Shown: in pieces, positions 29,654 through 38,251 of the stretch
Numbering within the stretch: the stretch's first letter is position 1
Layout: each line of letters opens with the position of its first letter
NCBI GenBank assembly: GCA_038869735.1
Contig: JAWCQO010000007.1
Span: 1-61,222 of the forward strand
DNA from: Candidatus Anstonellales archaeon
Lineage (GTDB): Archaea > Micrarchaeota > Micrarchaeia > Anstonellales > CG1-02-47-40
DNA length: 61,222 nt
Direction: 5' to 3'
The notes under the pieces: generated by a model
Database searches by the model: none
Seen by the model: the letters and a program-made list of their open reading frames with translations, nothing else
Told to the model about the DNA's origin: nothing
Position numbers and translations under genes: made by a program

Positions 29654-29716
29654 AAATTCCCCCCTCCTGTCTTGCTATCAAGTCAGCGACGCTTTTTACT
29701 GGGGTTGAATTAGATA

Positions 29717-30697
29717 TTAATTAAGTTTAATAAAGATTTCTGCTTCTTTTAGCTGTATTGAGGATATTATTATTATGTAGAAGAGATAAACAATGAGAAG
29801 AGAGATGCCTTCGGTTTTTGCCAACTTATATCTCTCATGGACAAAATAGTAAAAAACGATATTTGCAATTATTGCAAAGAGCAGTGCAACCGAGAAGATT
29901 TTGAGATTTACAGAGATGGGACTTATTGCTGCTGCACTCCCAAGAACAAGGGTTAAATTAACAACATTGCTACCCAACGCATCTCCAATAGCAAGTTTGT
30001 ATTGCCTTCTTTTTATTGATTGGAGGTCTATGGACAACTCAGGAAGGGAGGTTCCAACAGCTATTATAGTCGAACCTATAAAACTTTTAGCGAGCCCCAA
30101 TATGTTAGAGAGGTTTACTGCGGAGTCAACAACAAAACCTGAGCTTATTATAACTGCGATAATCACAATCATAAAAAATAAAAACGACTTTATTCCTTCG
30201 TACATGTGCACTCTTTTTGTAGGAATGGGTTTCATCCTCTTGTCTTTAAGTAGATTATGCAAAAACCACAATCCTATCAGCAATAAGAAAATGCCCTCAT
30301 AGAATCCCAGAGCAGAATCGGTGAAATAAGAGTGAATAAGAATGTACGCTGATATGGTAGTAGTAAGCAAAAGAGAATAAGTTAGAGATGGGAGGGAGTC
30401 TTTATCAATACGAAAACTGTATAAAAATGCTCCAAGGCCGAGCACGAGCAGTATATTTGCTATGTTAGAGCCAAAAACGTTTCCTGCAGCAATGGAGCCT
30501 TCATGAATAACAGAGGATAGGACGGATACGGAGAGCTCTGGCAATGATGTGGAGACAGCTATGAGAATCATTCCTATTGTAAGCTGGCTTATTCCAAAGA
30601 ATTTAGCAAGTCTTGCAGCATTCTCAACTACTAATTCTGACGACTTTGCAAGAAAGATTGTAGACCCTATAAGTAGAAAAAGCTCTTCGACCGCCAT
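29717..30697 (-). CDS. calcium/sodium antiporter (CaCA family, YrbG-like)
   Basis: 326-residue exchanger with two inverted alpha-repeats. The first has AVSTSLPELSVSV with GNVFGSNIANILLVLG. The second has AVGTSLPELSIDL with GDALGSNVVNLTLVLG. About ten membrane segments. The Glu residues in both SLPEL motifs are the family's ion ligands. Likely exports Ca2+ against Na+ or H+; the ion is inferred from the family. Confidence 0.93.
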   Translation of the reverse strand: MAVEELFLLIGSTIFLAKSSELVVENAARLAKFFGISQLTIGMILIAVSTSLPELSVSVLSSVIHEGSIAAGNVFGSNIANILLVLGLGAFLYSFRIDKDSLPSLTYSLLLTTTISAYILIHSYFTDSALGFYEGIFLLLIGLWFLHNLLKDKRMKPIPTKRVHMYEGIKSFLFFMIVIIAVIISSGFVVDSAVNLSNILGLAKSFIGSTIIAVGTSLPELSIDLQSIKRRQYKLAIGDALGSNVVNLTLVLGSAAAISPISVNLKIFSVALLFAIIANIVFYYFVHERYKLAKTEGISLLIVYLFYIIIISSIQLKEAEIFIKLN

Positions 30698-30787
30698 GCC
30701 TAGAACATGGAGGAGTTATTTTTTAATGATTTTGTTAGTTATTAAAGAAAACTTAGTAGTTAAGATCACGGCCTAGCCACGGCATGA

Positions 30788-31549
30788 CTAGTAGAAACTG
30801 GAAAGCTTTTGTGTGTTTTTGTTATTGGCATCGTTTATTGCGTCCATATTTATTTTCGTATATTTTTTAAGTCTAGAAGCTTGGGCTGGCGTAATTTTCA
30901 TAACTGCGACTCCCCAATGGGACGCAACAAGATTACCTATTTCTAATTTCGGTAAAAGGTTTATTCTAGCACACACCCGAGAAAGTTTTTTTATGCAGGG
31001 CAGAAAATAAAAACGGTTATTGCGACGTACAAGCCTTTGGCTTTTAACAGTAAGGTAATCTCTGCTTATGCGGATTACCCTACCCCATGATGGAAGACAC
31101 AAATCTAAATTGCGAGTTGTAGGGACTACTGCACCGGTTACTGTATGAATATGAAGAACATGAAAAGAATGATGCGCAACGAACGTGAATGGCATTTTTG
31201 CTACAAGATTATTGGCATTTTTTTGTGCTAATAAACCTCTTCCACAAAATCTTTTTTTTATAAGACGGATTACCTCCTCTCGGCTCACGTTTTTGAGAAG
31301 GTTATTTCCGATCCAGAACGCTTCTGCAACGCTCTTATCAAAGGGGTTTAGTTGATTAGCTTTTGCGATTAGAGATAGATAGGAGTAATGTACATAAAAA
31401 CGGGATAGTGCCTTTGAAAGTGCAGTTGCATTCTCATTATTCCTATTAGTTAAATATTTCAAAAGGATTTCTGGAAATCCCGCTTTTCCGCAATAGGATT
31501 TGGAGTTAGGAGGCAATGCGAACCTTCCAGCTAATTCGCAACCCAGCAT
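30788..31549 (-). CDS. DUF6390-like protein
   Basis: 253 residues, soluble, basic. N-terminal segment GRFALPPNSKSYCGKAGFPEILLKYL and DKSVAEAFWIGNNLL resemble what I recall of DUF6390. HHSFHVLHIHTVTGAV has clustered His that could bind a metal. Function unknown. Ends one base before the small membrane protein that precedes it in the operon. Confidence 0.75.
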   Translation of the reverse strand: MLGCELAGRFALPPNSKSYCGKAGFPEILLKYLTNRNNENATALSKALSRFYVHYSYLSLIAKANQLNPFDKSVAEAFWIGNNLLKNVSREEVIRLIKKRFCGRGLLAQKNANNLVAKMPFTFVAHHSFHVLHIHTVTGAVVPTTRNLDLCLPSWGRVIRISRDYLTVKSQRLVRRNNRFYFLPCIKKLSRVCARINLLPKLEIGNLVASHWGVAVMKITPAQASRLKKYTKINMDAINDANNKNTQKLSSFY

Positions 31550-31843
31550 CTAATCCCTTGCCAAAACGTTTGTACGTTTATTTATATCTATTTTAGAATA
31601 TAATGTTATTATGAACCAGCATACGTATAGTGAGAGGGTTATTAGAACTCCTAAAGATAAATCAGAAATGAGGTTCGAAGAATAAAACAATTCTCCATTC
31701 CAGATGTGGTCAATAATCCCAAATATTGAACCTCCCAAAAGAAGAAGATTAAGATATTTGCCCTCCTTATCCGTTCTTTTTTGTATGCGTCTTTGAAGAT
31801 AAACAGCGATAGCTGTTAGCGTCGGAATCACATAACAAACCAT
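31550..31843 (-). CDS. small membrane protein
   Basis: 97 residues with three hydrophobic segments and a conserved-looking loop GGSIFGIIDHIWNGELFYSS. It lies exactly between the DMT transporter and the DUF6390-like gene with no spacing, so the three form one operon. No assigned function. Confidence 0.75.
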   Translation of the reverse strand: MVCYVIPTLTAIAVYLQRRIQKRTDKEGKYLNLLLLGGSIFGIIDHIWNGELFYSSNLISDLSLGVLITLSLYVCWFIITLYSKIDINKRTNVLARD

Positions 31844-32779
31844 TTACTTCACCTCAAAATTTTTTAGAAGTTGAAGCGACTTTGACCTTATGGAATTAAG
31901 AGTCGAGATAGTCTCCGCCAATCCGGTGACGAAGATTGCTCCGACTCCAAGAAGCAAAAAGCCCAAGGCTTGTAACGGGATGATTGCCTTTCCCGCAAAT
32001 AAAAAGGAGAGGATGGCGGATATCGGACCTCCAAGTGTTAGAATTGCAGTTGCAGGTAATAGAGAGGAATATTTCAAAGCTGAGTACCAGAGTGTTACAA
32101 AAAGGACTAAGAATCCGGTAGCGATTGCAATCCAGATAAGAGATTGGGGCGGGATATTCAAGAGTACATCTCCTTTGCCTTGGTATAGAACAATTGCCAA
32201 TAAAACAAGCGAACCAATACCCATTCTAGCAGAAGCAACTGTAATAGGGGAAAGGCGTTCTAAAGCCTTTTTTGATACTGCATATTCTGTTGCCCATAGA
32301 ACTGTTGCAAGAAGAACGAGAAAACTACTTGTGTTGAGGGAGATCGAAGAGTTTCCAAGGAGCAGTAAATTGCCTCCAAGGATTGCGACGGCACCCAGGA
32401 CAACGCGCGGTTTTAGCCTTTCCCTAAAAATAAGAACTGCTAACGGAATTGAGAAAATAAATAAAAGGCGGTAGAGAAATGACCCTTCAGAGCCCGATAG
32501 GCCGGCAAGGCCAGCAAAAAAGAGCGCAAATGCTATCCCTCCACCACTAATTCCAACGAAAAGGAGGTATACGATGTGTTTTTTATCTAGAGACAGGATT
32601 TCTGTGCGCTTTTTAAAAAAAATCAAAAAACCTGCTAAGATCAGAGTCACAAGCACATTCTTTATGAGGGTATAAACCGTTGAGTCAATGGTCACTACTC
32701 CAAAACTATTTGCAAAGACAGCCATACCGCTTACAGCTGCGGTTAAATATGAAAGAGCTGTTCCCTTTTCGTTGCTCAT
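31844..32779 (-). CDS. EamA/DMT-family transporter
   Basis: 311-residue permease with ten predicted membrane helices in two EamA repeats (SGGGIAFALFFAGLAGLSG ... YRLLFIFSIPLAVLIFRERLKPR; WYSALKYSSLLPATAILTLGGPISAILSFLF). Substrate cannot be told from sequence; the family moves metabolites and drugs. The first 33 codons have a near-identical copy at 58.26-58.36 kb, part of a larger duplication. Confidence 0.88.
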   Translation of the reverse strand: MSNEKGTALSYLTAAVSGMAVFANSFGVVTIDSTVYTLIKNVLVTLILAGFLIFFKKRTEILSLDKKHIVYLLFVGISGGGIAFALFFAGLAGLSGSEGSFLYRLLFIFSIPLAVLIFRERLKPRVVLGAVAILGGNLLLLGNSSISLNTSSFLVLLATVLWATEYAVSKKALERLSPITVASARMGIGSLVLLAIVLYQGKGDVLLNIPPQSLIWIAIATGFLVLFVTLWYSALKYSSLLPATAILTLGGPISAILSFLFAGKAIIPLQALGFLLLGVGAIFVTGLAETISTLNSIRSKSLQLLKNFEVK

Positions 32780-32846
32780 AAAAGAATTGTTTTAGCTCTA
32801 GGTTTTTAAATAATACGCAAACGCATTGATTATTAAATTTTGATTA

Positions 32847-34304
32847 TTATGGATTTGTCTGACCGCTTTGCAGGTTTACATATCGAAGCAGGAGCTCCCC
32901 CACACTTACGAAGGTGAGCGTTTGGGGATTTCCTCCATATTTTAAAATAAAACTTGCGTTATTCTCTTTTATCTTTTGAAAGTTTATAGGCTGATCTTGC
33001 TCAAGAAGTATTTTGACAAGTGCATTTGTAACTTGTCCTCTCCCGGTAGAAGTGTTTGCAATGAATAAAAGATTAGTATTCGGGTTACTCATAATGTACA
33101 TTGCGGTTGATCCTGCACTGCCGCAGCTGCCCGGTATGAAAAGAATGTTTGCATTTTTATTTTCAAATATTGTAGGAGGAAAGACTCCTTGCAAACTGAA
33201 TGAATGCCCTCTAAATGTGATTATTAAGTTTCCAAGTTCATCAATTTTGCGTTTAATAAAATCTTGGCTTTTATCATCGGATTCGCCCATGTAAAGGATT
33301 ACTCTTCTTTTTATTTGATTTTTACCCGTAGTGCCTTCATAAATCAGCTCTCCATCGCTTCCTTTGCTGGGATTACCAAAAATCTCACGAAAAAAATCCT
33401 GGCTCATAGGCCAATGGTCTCTGCCAACATCCTCCTTCTTGAATACCTGCACGCAGGTTATGTAACCGTCTTTACCTTTGTATTGGTTAGGATTATAGGT
33501 GGTAAGCTTCTTGAGATTAGTTATTTTGCCCTTATTATCCTCTGAGACGTGCTTTGTATCTGGATCAACCATTACAAGCAGATATTCATGAGCAGATATA
33601 AGAGATTTGTTGTCGTTTTTTCGTGCCTCTTCAAGTGTCCCTGCAAGATGTTTGATGATTTGGTCTTTAGAGATGAGAGAAGATCTTAGAAGGACTTCGA
33701 TGCCGTTTGCAAGCATAAAGAGATAGGTGTCATCAAATTTGTTTCCGTCAAGAGGAGATAGGATAGCTTTTCTGGCATCGTCAACTTCACTATCTTGCAG
33801 TATTGAATTTTCTGCACCATAGAGTCTATCGTAAGTGATTGCTCTGAAAAGTAAGTTTCTCCCAATAGTAGAATCAAAACTTACTCCTCCAAATTCATTT
33901 AGAAGATCTGAAACTGATTTATTATTCAAGTCTTTCTTCAGTTTATCAAAAAGAAGATGATTTGTTGAAGTGTAGAAAAGTTGTGGGTCTGAGCATAGTA
34001 AGGAGAGGATGGTTTCTGTAGTTTGACGGTTAATTAGATTCATCCTTTGTGTTTCTCTATCATGTAGATCATCAATACTCCTACCTAATTCTATGGTCTC
34101 AGATAAAATAGTTTTTAGGTGAAATATCAGTTGGTTAATGGTTATTTTTTCATTGAAGAAGAGGAGGGTAGCATCTTTCAAATATTGTACTGTGTATGGT
34201 GCATCATCTGGAAGGCTCATGAAAATCAGATCTGCGTTTTTACCTGCGGCTTGGGCTATCTCCTTGAAGTTTCTTATAACTTGCTCTGGATCTTTGGAAA
34301 ACAT
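32847..34304 (-). CDS. 3' part of an interrupted helical-repeat/protease-like gene
   Basis: 485-residue open frame holding the last repeat and the whole C-terminal domain of the family. The putative catalytic motifs are intact: TFRGHSFSL and IPGSCGSAGS, then IANTSTGRGQVTNALVKILL. The frame continues upstream without a stop to about 34498, coding three further repeat units in frame (ending GWAFTALSNSTIAG before Met1), but it has no start codon there. So this is the C-terminal half of a gene whose N-terminal half is 34517-35371. Whether it is expressed from the internal ATG 34304 is unknown. Confidence 0.75.
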   Translation of the reverse strand: MFSKDPEQVIRNFKEIAQAAGKNADLIFMSLPDDAPYTVQYLKDATLLFFNEKITINQLIFHLKTILSETIELGRSIDDLHDRETQRMNLINRQTTETILSLLCSDPQLFYTSTNHLLFDKLKKDLNNKSVSDLLNEFGGVSFDSTIGRNLLFRAITYDRLYGAENSILQDSEVDDARKAILSPLDGNKFDDTYLFMLANGIEVLLRSSLISKDQIIKHLAGTLEEARKNDNKSLISAHEYLLVMVDPDTKHVSEDNKGKITNLKKLTTYNPNQYKGKDGYITCVQVFKKEDVGRDHWPMSQDFFREIFGNPSKGSDGELIYEGTTGKNQIKRRVILYMGESDDKSQDFIKRKIDELGNLIITFRGHSFSLQGVFPPTIFENKNANILFIPGSCGSAGSTAMYIMSNPNTNLLFIANTSTGRGQVTNALVKILLEQDQPINFQKIKENNASFILKYGGNPQTLTFVSVGELLLRYVNLQSGQTNP

Positions 34305-34516
34305 CCCTGCGATAGTGGAATTGGAAAGGGCTGTGAAGGCCCAACCTGCGTTTTCACCTGTGGCTTGGGCTATTTGGACAAATTCACCTGTGTATTTTTC
34401 AAAAAGGGAAGCGACTTTGTCATCTGAAAGGGCTTCGAAGGCCGCCCATACGTTTTTACCTGGGGATTTGACTAATATCTCTCCTTTAAATAATCTTTTA
34501 TAATTTGATTAAATCT

Positions 34517-35371
34517 TTATTTGATTAAATATTTTATAATTTGATCTGGAATAATTTGATCTGGATCTGTGGAAAACACCCCTACGATAGTGGGATTGGG
34601 AAGGGCTTTGAAGGCCCAATCTGCGTAGATACATGCGGCTTTGGCTATTCGGATAAATACATCTGGGTCTTGTGCAAAAAAGAAAGCAACTTCGTCATTT
34701 GAAAGGGATCTGAAGGCCGAAACTGCGTCTTTACCTGTGGCTTGGGCTATTTGGACAAATTCACCTGTGTATTTTTCAAAAAGGGAAGCGACTTTGTAAT
34801 TTGAAATGGCTCCGAAGGCCAACCATGCGTATTCACCTGTGGCTTGGGCTATTTGGACAAATTCACCTGTGTATTTTTCAAAAAGGGAAGCGACGGTGTT
34901 ATTTGAAAGGGCTCCGAAGGCCGCCCATGCGTATTCACCTGTGGCTTGGGCTATTTTGACAACTGCATCTGGGTGTTGTGCAAAAAGGGAAGCGACGGTG
35001 TTATTTGAAAGGGCTCCGAAGGCCAACCATGCGTTTTCACCTGTGGCGTAGGCTATCTCCTTGAATTTTCTTATAACTCGCTCTGGATCTTTGGAAAACA
35101 TCTCTGCGATAGTGGGATTGGAAAGGGCTTTGAAGGCCGAACCTGCGTTTTTACCTGCGGCTTGGGCTATCTCATCTAAACTTTTTTTCATTGTCTTCCA
35201 AGTTGTGCCGCGAGATTCATTTATATTTGGAAGTAATGCTTTTGCCATTGCTTTGGCCTCATCTTTTTTCAGGCTGTGGCGTCTAAAATAGTTGTAGCGT
35301 CTAGAATAGTTCGAACTATTAATAAACTTTGTTTTGACTCTCTCGATGAACCGGTTGAGAGGTATTGACAT
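34517..35371 (-). CDS. 5' part of an interrupted helical-repeat gene
   Basis: 284-residue open frame with six 34-residue repeats (consensus FVQIAQATGEYAWxAFGALSNNTVASLFEKYTGE). The frame ends at TAA 34517 in a patch of short tandem duplications (DPDQIIPDQIIKYLIK). Just downstream, the sequence DQIIKDYLKE reappears in another frame, and an extra AG in AAGGAGAG shifts frame again into the 3' part. The intact paralogue at 58.4 kb is one continuous frame, so this is a disrupted gene that could still make a repeat-only protein. Confidence 0.75.
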   Translation of the reverse strand: MSIPLNRFIERVKTKFINSSNYSRRYNYFRRHSLKKDEAKAMAKALLPNINESRGTTWKTMKKSLDEIAQAAGKNAGSAFKALSNPTIAEMFSKDPERVIRKFKEIAYATGENAWLAFGALSNNTVASLFAQHPDAVVKIAQATGEYAWAAFGALSNNTVASLFEKYTGEFVQIAQATGEYAWLAFGAISNYKVASLFEKYTGEFVQIAQATGKDAVSAFRSLSNDEVAFFFAQDPDVFIRIAKAACIYADWAFKALPNPTIVGVFSTDPDQIIPDQIIKYLIK

Positions 35372-35448
35372 AGCATCAACTTTTAGTAATTATTTGTAAA
35401 ATACTCATGTATTTTATTTATGGTAGGAAATGTTTATTATTATGGTAG

Positions 35449-35525
35449 GAAATGTTTAAAATACTAACGGAATCGTGCTCTGAACTGCGCCTGAAGGCGC
35501 CAAGAAGAAAGCTCTGTGGGAAAAA
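35449..35525. promoter_or_regulatory. conserved upstream element with GC hairpin
   Basis: About 70 bases upstream of the repeat gene are conserved with 60689-60761. They contain the perfect hairpin GCGCC (35487-35491) TGAA GGCGC (35496-35500), next to a TATA-like TTTTAAAC when read on the minus strand. The rest of the neighbourhood is AT-rich. Candidate operator, promoter element or small structured RNA. A 17-base ATGGTAGGAAATGTTTA is tandemly duplicated just below it in this copy. Confidence 0.45.
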
Positions 35526-35691
35526 GAAGGTTTTTAGACATGAAAGCTTAACGTTATTGATATTTAACAAATTGGTCTTGCTGGTATATACCACACTCTA
35601 AGGATACCAAATTATGAGTTGGTGATTGACGGAGTTTTGAGCTGGAGCTTGGCATTTGGCCTAATTCTTTTGTTGGTCAGGCTAGTGAATT

Positions 35692-35755
35692 AAGGTCAGT
35701 CCGTCCGTCTTTCATCATCGGCAGAGCCTCGGTGATCACCTTCTTCATCAACCTC
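35692..35755 (-). ncRNA. candidate C/D-box guide sRNA
   Basis: Minus strand: box C TTGATGA (35751-35745), a weak box D' CTGC (35724-35721), box C' ATGATGA (35718-35712), and box D CTGA (35699-35696), flanked by GG and CC. Spacer between C' and D is 12 bases (guide AAGACGGACGGA). Length about 62 is typical for archaeal guides of the fibrillarin sRNP. Box C has U in place of the first purine and D' is degenerate, so confidence is limited. The surrounding 35526-36043 has no other gene. Confidence 0.4.
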
Positions 35756-36001
35756 TTCTGTTTAATGATGGCTAAGTTTATTAAAATGATTTTTGTCGCC
35801 GTTTTTGAATGGATCAATGATAAGGAAGGAGGGGGGATTTACTAAAAAATTGAAAGAAGTGGACTCAAAAGATAAACTCGCTTAGAAGGTTTATGTCTGT
35901 GCGGGAACGTTGCAACAAGTCGAATTCTCCAATATCCCAAAGTATTTATTTTTATAGTTCAATTCGCTGCTGCGATGCTACTTTCCTTCACAGTTGGCGT
36001 G

Positions 36002-36038
36002 AAATCTTTAAATGTTTAAGCTCAAAAGGAAGGATGAG
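36002..36038 (+). promoter_or_regulatory. hydrogenase operon promoter and ribosome site
   Basis: TATA-like CTTTAAATG at 36006-36014 lies about 30-35 bases before the small-subunit ATG, and GGATGAGG at 36032-36039 serves as ribosome site. Inferred from position and sequence only. Confidence 0.4.
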
Positions 36039-36043
36039 GACAT

Positions 36044-36544
36044 ATGGGCTTGCCGTTTGCAAAAAAGGACAAGATTTCAGTTGCATGGGTTACGTTTGCA
36101 TGCAGTGAGGATTCTTCAATTCTATTTCTTGAACTCCTCAACCAGCATTTTTTTGAGTGGATAAAAAAATTAGAATTTCGCCATTGTAGGATGCTCAAAG
36201 AAAAAGGAAACTCACTTGATGACATTGATGTGGCATTTATAGAGGGAGCCATCGCCACAGAAGAAGATGCTAAAAAGGCAAAGATGATAAGAGAAAATGC
36301 AAAACTTGTTGTTTCTGTTGGAGCATGTGCATGCACGGGAATGCCTTCTGCCCAGAGAAATGTCTTTGATGAAAAAACCAAAGAAGAGATAAGATTAGTT
36401 ATCGAGCGTTTTGGGCACATGGAAAAGGTTCATCCGATAAAAGACATAATAAAAGTAGATTATGAAGTTCCTGGTTGCCCCATGGATGAAAAAATTTTTT
36501 TGGAGACTCTTGAAAGGTGCTTTAAGGAGTTTGGGGTGAAATAA
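36044..36544 (+). CDS. [NiFe] hydrogenase small subunit (cytosolic type)
   Basis: 166-residue iron-sulfur subunit of the NuoB/20-kDa superfamily that passes electrons from the NiFe site. The expected proximal-cluster elements are there (VEGA-like EGAIATEED, VGACACTGMPSAQRN, VPGCPMDE). The first motif, however, reads FACSEDSS, with Asp23 where most families have the second Cys of CxxC. No Tat signal and no C-terminal ferredoxin domain, so it is cytosolic and minimal. Starts at ATG 36044 and is followed three bases later by the large subunit. Confidence 0.88.
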   Translation: MGLPFAKKDKISVAWVTFACSEDSSILFLELLNQHFFEWIKKLEFRHCRMLKEKGNSLDDIDVAFIEGAIATEEDAKKAKMIRENAKLVVSVGACACTGMPSAQRNVFDEKTKEEIRLVIERFGHMEKVHPIKDIIKVDYEVPGCPMDEKIFLETLERCFKEFGVK

Positions 36545-36547
36545 GCA

Positions 36548-37861
36548 GTGCATAAAGAAGGCGACTTTGAAATAAAGGTTGATAGCCTCTCAAAAATAGA
36601 GGGGCATGCTGACCTTGAAGTGAAGGTTAAAAACAGAAAGGTAGAATATGCTCATCTTAAAATATCTGAATCAAAAAGATTCTTTACGCAGGCAGTTAGG
36701 GGGAAATCGGCTTTAAACGTAGCACAAGTAGTCTCAAGGATATGCGGTACCTGCTCCATTGCTCATTTGCTCTGTTGCATTGAAGCTGTTGAAAATGCTT
36801 CAGGCATAATTCCATCTGATCAAACAATGGTTCTTAGGAACTTAACAATGGATGGACTTATGATTAGAGACCACGCTATGCATCTGTATCTCTTTTGTCT
36901 TCCCGACGTTATGAATGCTGATTCTATTTTGGAGATAGCAGAAAATGATAGAGAACTGGTTGAGAAGGCTTTTGAGGTAAAAAGTGCAGGAAACGAGCTT
37001 TCAAAAATTATAGCTGGGAGAGCGGTTCATCCGCCTTACCCTATAGTAGGGGGATTTAGCAGAGTACCGCCAAATGATGAAGCACGCAAAATAGCGCATC
37101 TCTTAAAAGACGCGCGTGACCACGCACTTGAATTTGCAGATATATTCAGAGATGCAATGCCCTTGTTTGAAAGAAAAACACATTTTGTAGCTTTAAAAAA
37201 CCAAAATTACGAGTTTATCGGTGGAGAACTCTGTTCGTCAGAGGGCTATTGCATCTCACGCAAAAACTTTCTTGAACACCTAAATAGGGTAGTCAAACCC
37301 TACTCTCAGGCGACAGGGTTTGAATTTGAGGGAAGGGAGTATATGGTAGGTGCGCTTGCAAGAATGAATTTAAACAGGGAGGCCCTGCATCCAGATACAA
37401 AAAGAGACCTCTCATCTATGCTGGCTTATTTTCCATCAAATAATATATATATGAATAATCTTGCTCAGGCTATAGAGATAGTAAATTGCATTGACCACGC
37501 AATTGAAAAGCTTGAAACGTCGGATTTTAAAAAAGAGCAGATAAGCCTTCCAAAGTTGGCTGCCGGAGAAGGGGTAGGAGTCATAGAAGCTCCACGGGGG
37601 ACACTCTATTATAACCTCAAAATTAACAATGGGGGTCTTATTGATTATATAAATCTGGTGATACCAACAGCTCAGAATATGGTTAATATGGAAAAGGACA
37701 TGGAGAAAATAGTGCAAGACAACTTAGACGTTGGAAGAAGTAAGGAAAGGATCAGAGTCGAACTTGAAAGAATAATTAGAGCCTATGACCCGTGTATGAG
37801 TTGTGCTACTCATTTTTTGAAAGTAAGATGGATAGAGGAGGGTTCAAGAAAGAGAACGTAG
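36548..37861 (+). CDS. [NiFe] hydrogenase large subunit
   Basis: Catalytic subunit binding the NiFe(CN)2CO site. The N-terminal Cys pair is RICGTCSIAH and the C-terminal pair DPCMSCATH, so all four nickel ligands are present. The tail after His (FLKVRWIEEGSRKRT, 15 residues) is what a maturation endopeptidase would remove. N-terminal motif DSLSKIEGHADLEV is typical of cytosolic group 3-like large subunits. Start GTG 36548 with GGTGA at 36534-36538. No diaphorase or F420 subunits are adjacent, so the electron partner is unclear. Confidence 0.92.
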   Translation: MHKEGDFEIKVDSLSKIEGHADLEVKVKNRKVEYAHLKISESKRFFTQAVRGKSALNVAQVVSRICGTCSIAHLLCCIEAVENASGIIPSDQTMVLRNLTMDGLMIRDHAMHLYLFCLPDVMNADSILEIAENDRELVEKAFEVKSAGNELSKIIAGRAVHPPYPIVGGFSRVPPNDEARKIAHLLKDARDHALEFADIFRDAMPLFERKTHFVALKNQNYEFIGGELCSSEGYCISRKNFLEHLNRVVKPYSQATGFEFEGREYMVGALARMNLNREALHPDTKRDLSSMLAYFPSNNIYMNNLAQAIEIVNCIDHAIEKLETSDFKKEQISLPKLAAGEGVGVIEAPRGTLYYNLKINNGGLIDYINLVIPTAQNMVNMEKDMEKIVQDNLDVGRSKERIRVELERIIRAYDPCMSCATHFLKVRWIEEGSRKRT

Positions 37862-38251
37862 GAGCTTTATTATTTGCTGGTATGTTTTTTTTGTTGGAGG
37901 TCGCGCTGGTAGGCCTATTATGGTTGCTTTTTCTAATTTTTTGAGTTTTTTAAGTAAGAGAAGAGTCCAGGCAAGGTCAAAATCATGGAGTGAATAAGGC
38001 TTTTTTAAGGACAGCTCGTCAAGACTTACTAATCTGGGGCTTCGTATTCCAATTACTGTATCCAGGATTAATAGGTCCTTTCCTTCCTTTTCCAAATCTT
38101 CGCTTGTATCAAAGGGAACAAAGTGAAATTCAGGCAGCTTTTTCTGTAGAAAGCGAGCCGTTTGAATGGCAATTGAATCATCTTTAAAAAGAGGATTTCC
38201 AAAAACCAGAATACGGCGGGGCTTGTGCATCGTCAAAACCGGTTGATTCAA
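37844..38251 (-). CDS. hydrogenase maturation protease (HycI/HyaD family)
   Basis: 135-residue nickel-dependent endopeptidase predicted to trim the large-subunit C-terminus. Motif VFGNPLFKDDSIAI holds the usual Asp metal ligand; ILDTVIG and SLHDFDL (second-site acidic and His) follow. It is the last gene of the trp operon on the minus strand, overlapping trpA by four bases (ATGA). Its 3' end overlaps the large-subunit gene it serves by 18 bases, convergently. A Met at 38230 is an alternative start. A 5' fragment of this gene is duplicated at 60.8-60.9 kb. Confidence 0.87.
   Translation of the reverse strand: MNQPVLTMHKPRRILVFGNPLFKDDSIAIQTARFLQKKLPEFHFVPFDTSEDLEKEGKDLLILDTVIGIRSPRLVSLDELSLKKPYSLHDFDLAWTLLLLKKLKKLEKATIIGLPARPPTKKTYQQIIKLLRSLS

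Larger units (their letters stand above)
32683..35525 (-). repeat. duplicated block, original copy (pairs with 58258-60768)
   Basis: This block (5' end of the DMT gene, spacer, repeat/protease gene and its upstream region) has a collinear, same-orientation copy at about 58258-60768. Identity is high throughout by eye; for example, CTACTCCAAAACTATTTGC is shared at the left end and TGAACTGCGCCTGAAGGCGC at the right end. Which copy is older is inferred: here the DMT gene is complete. Confidence 0.8.
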
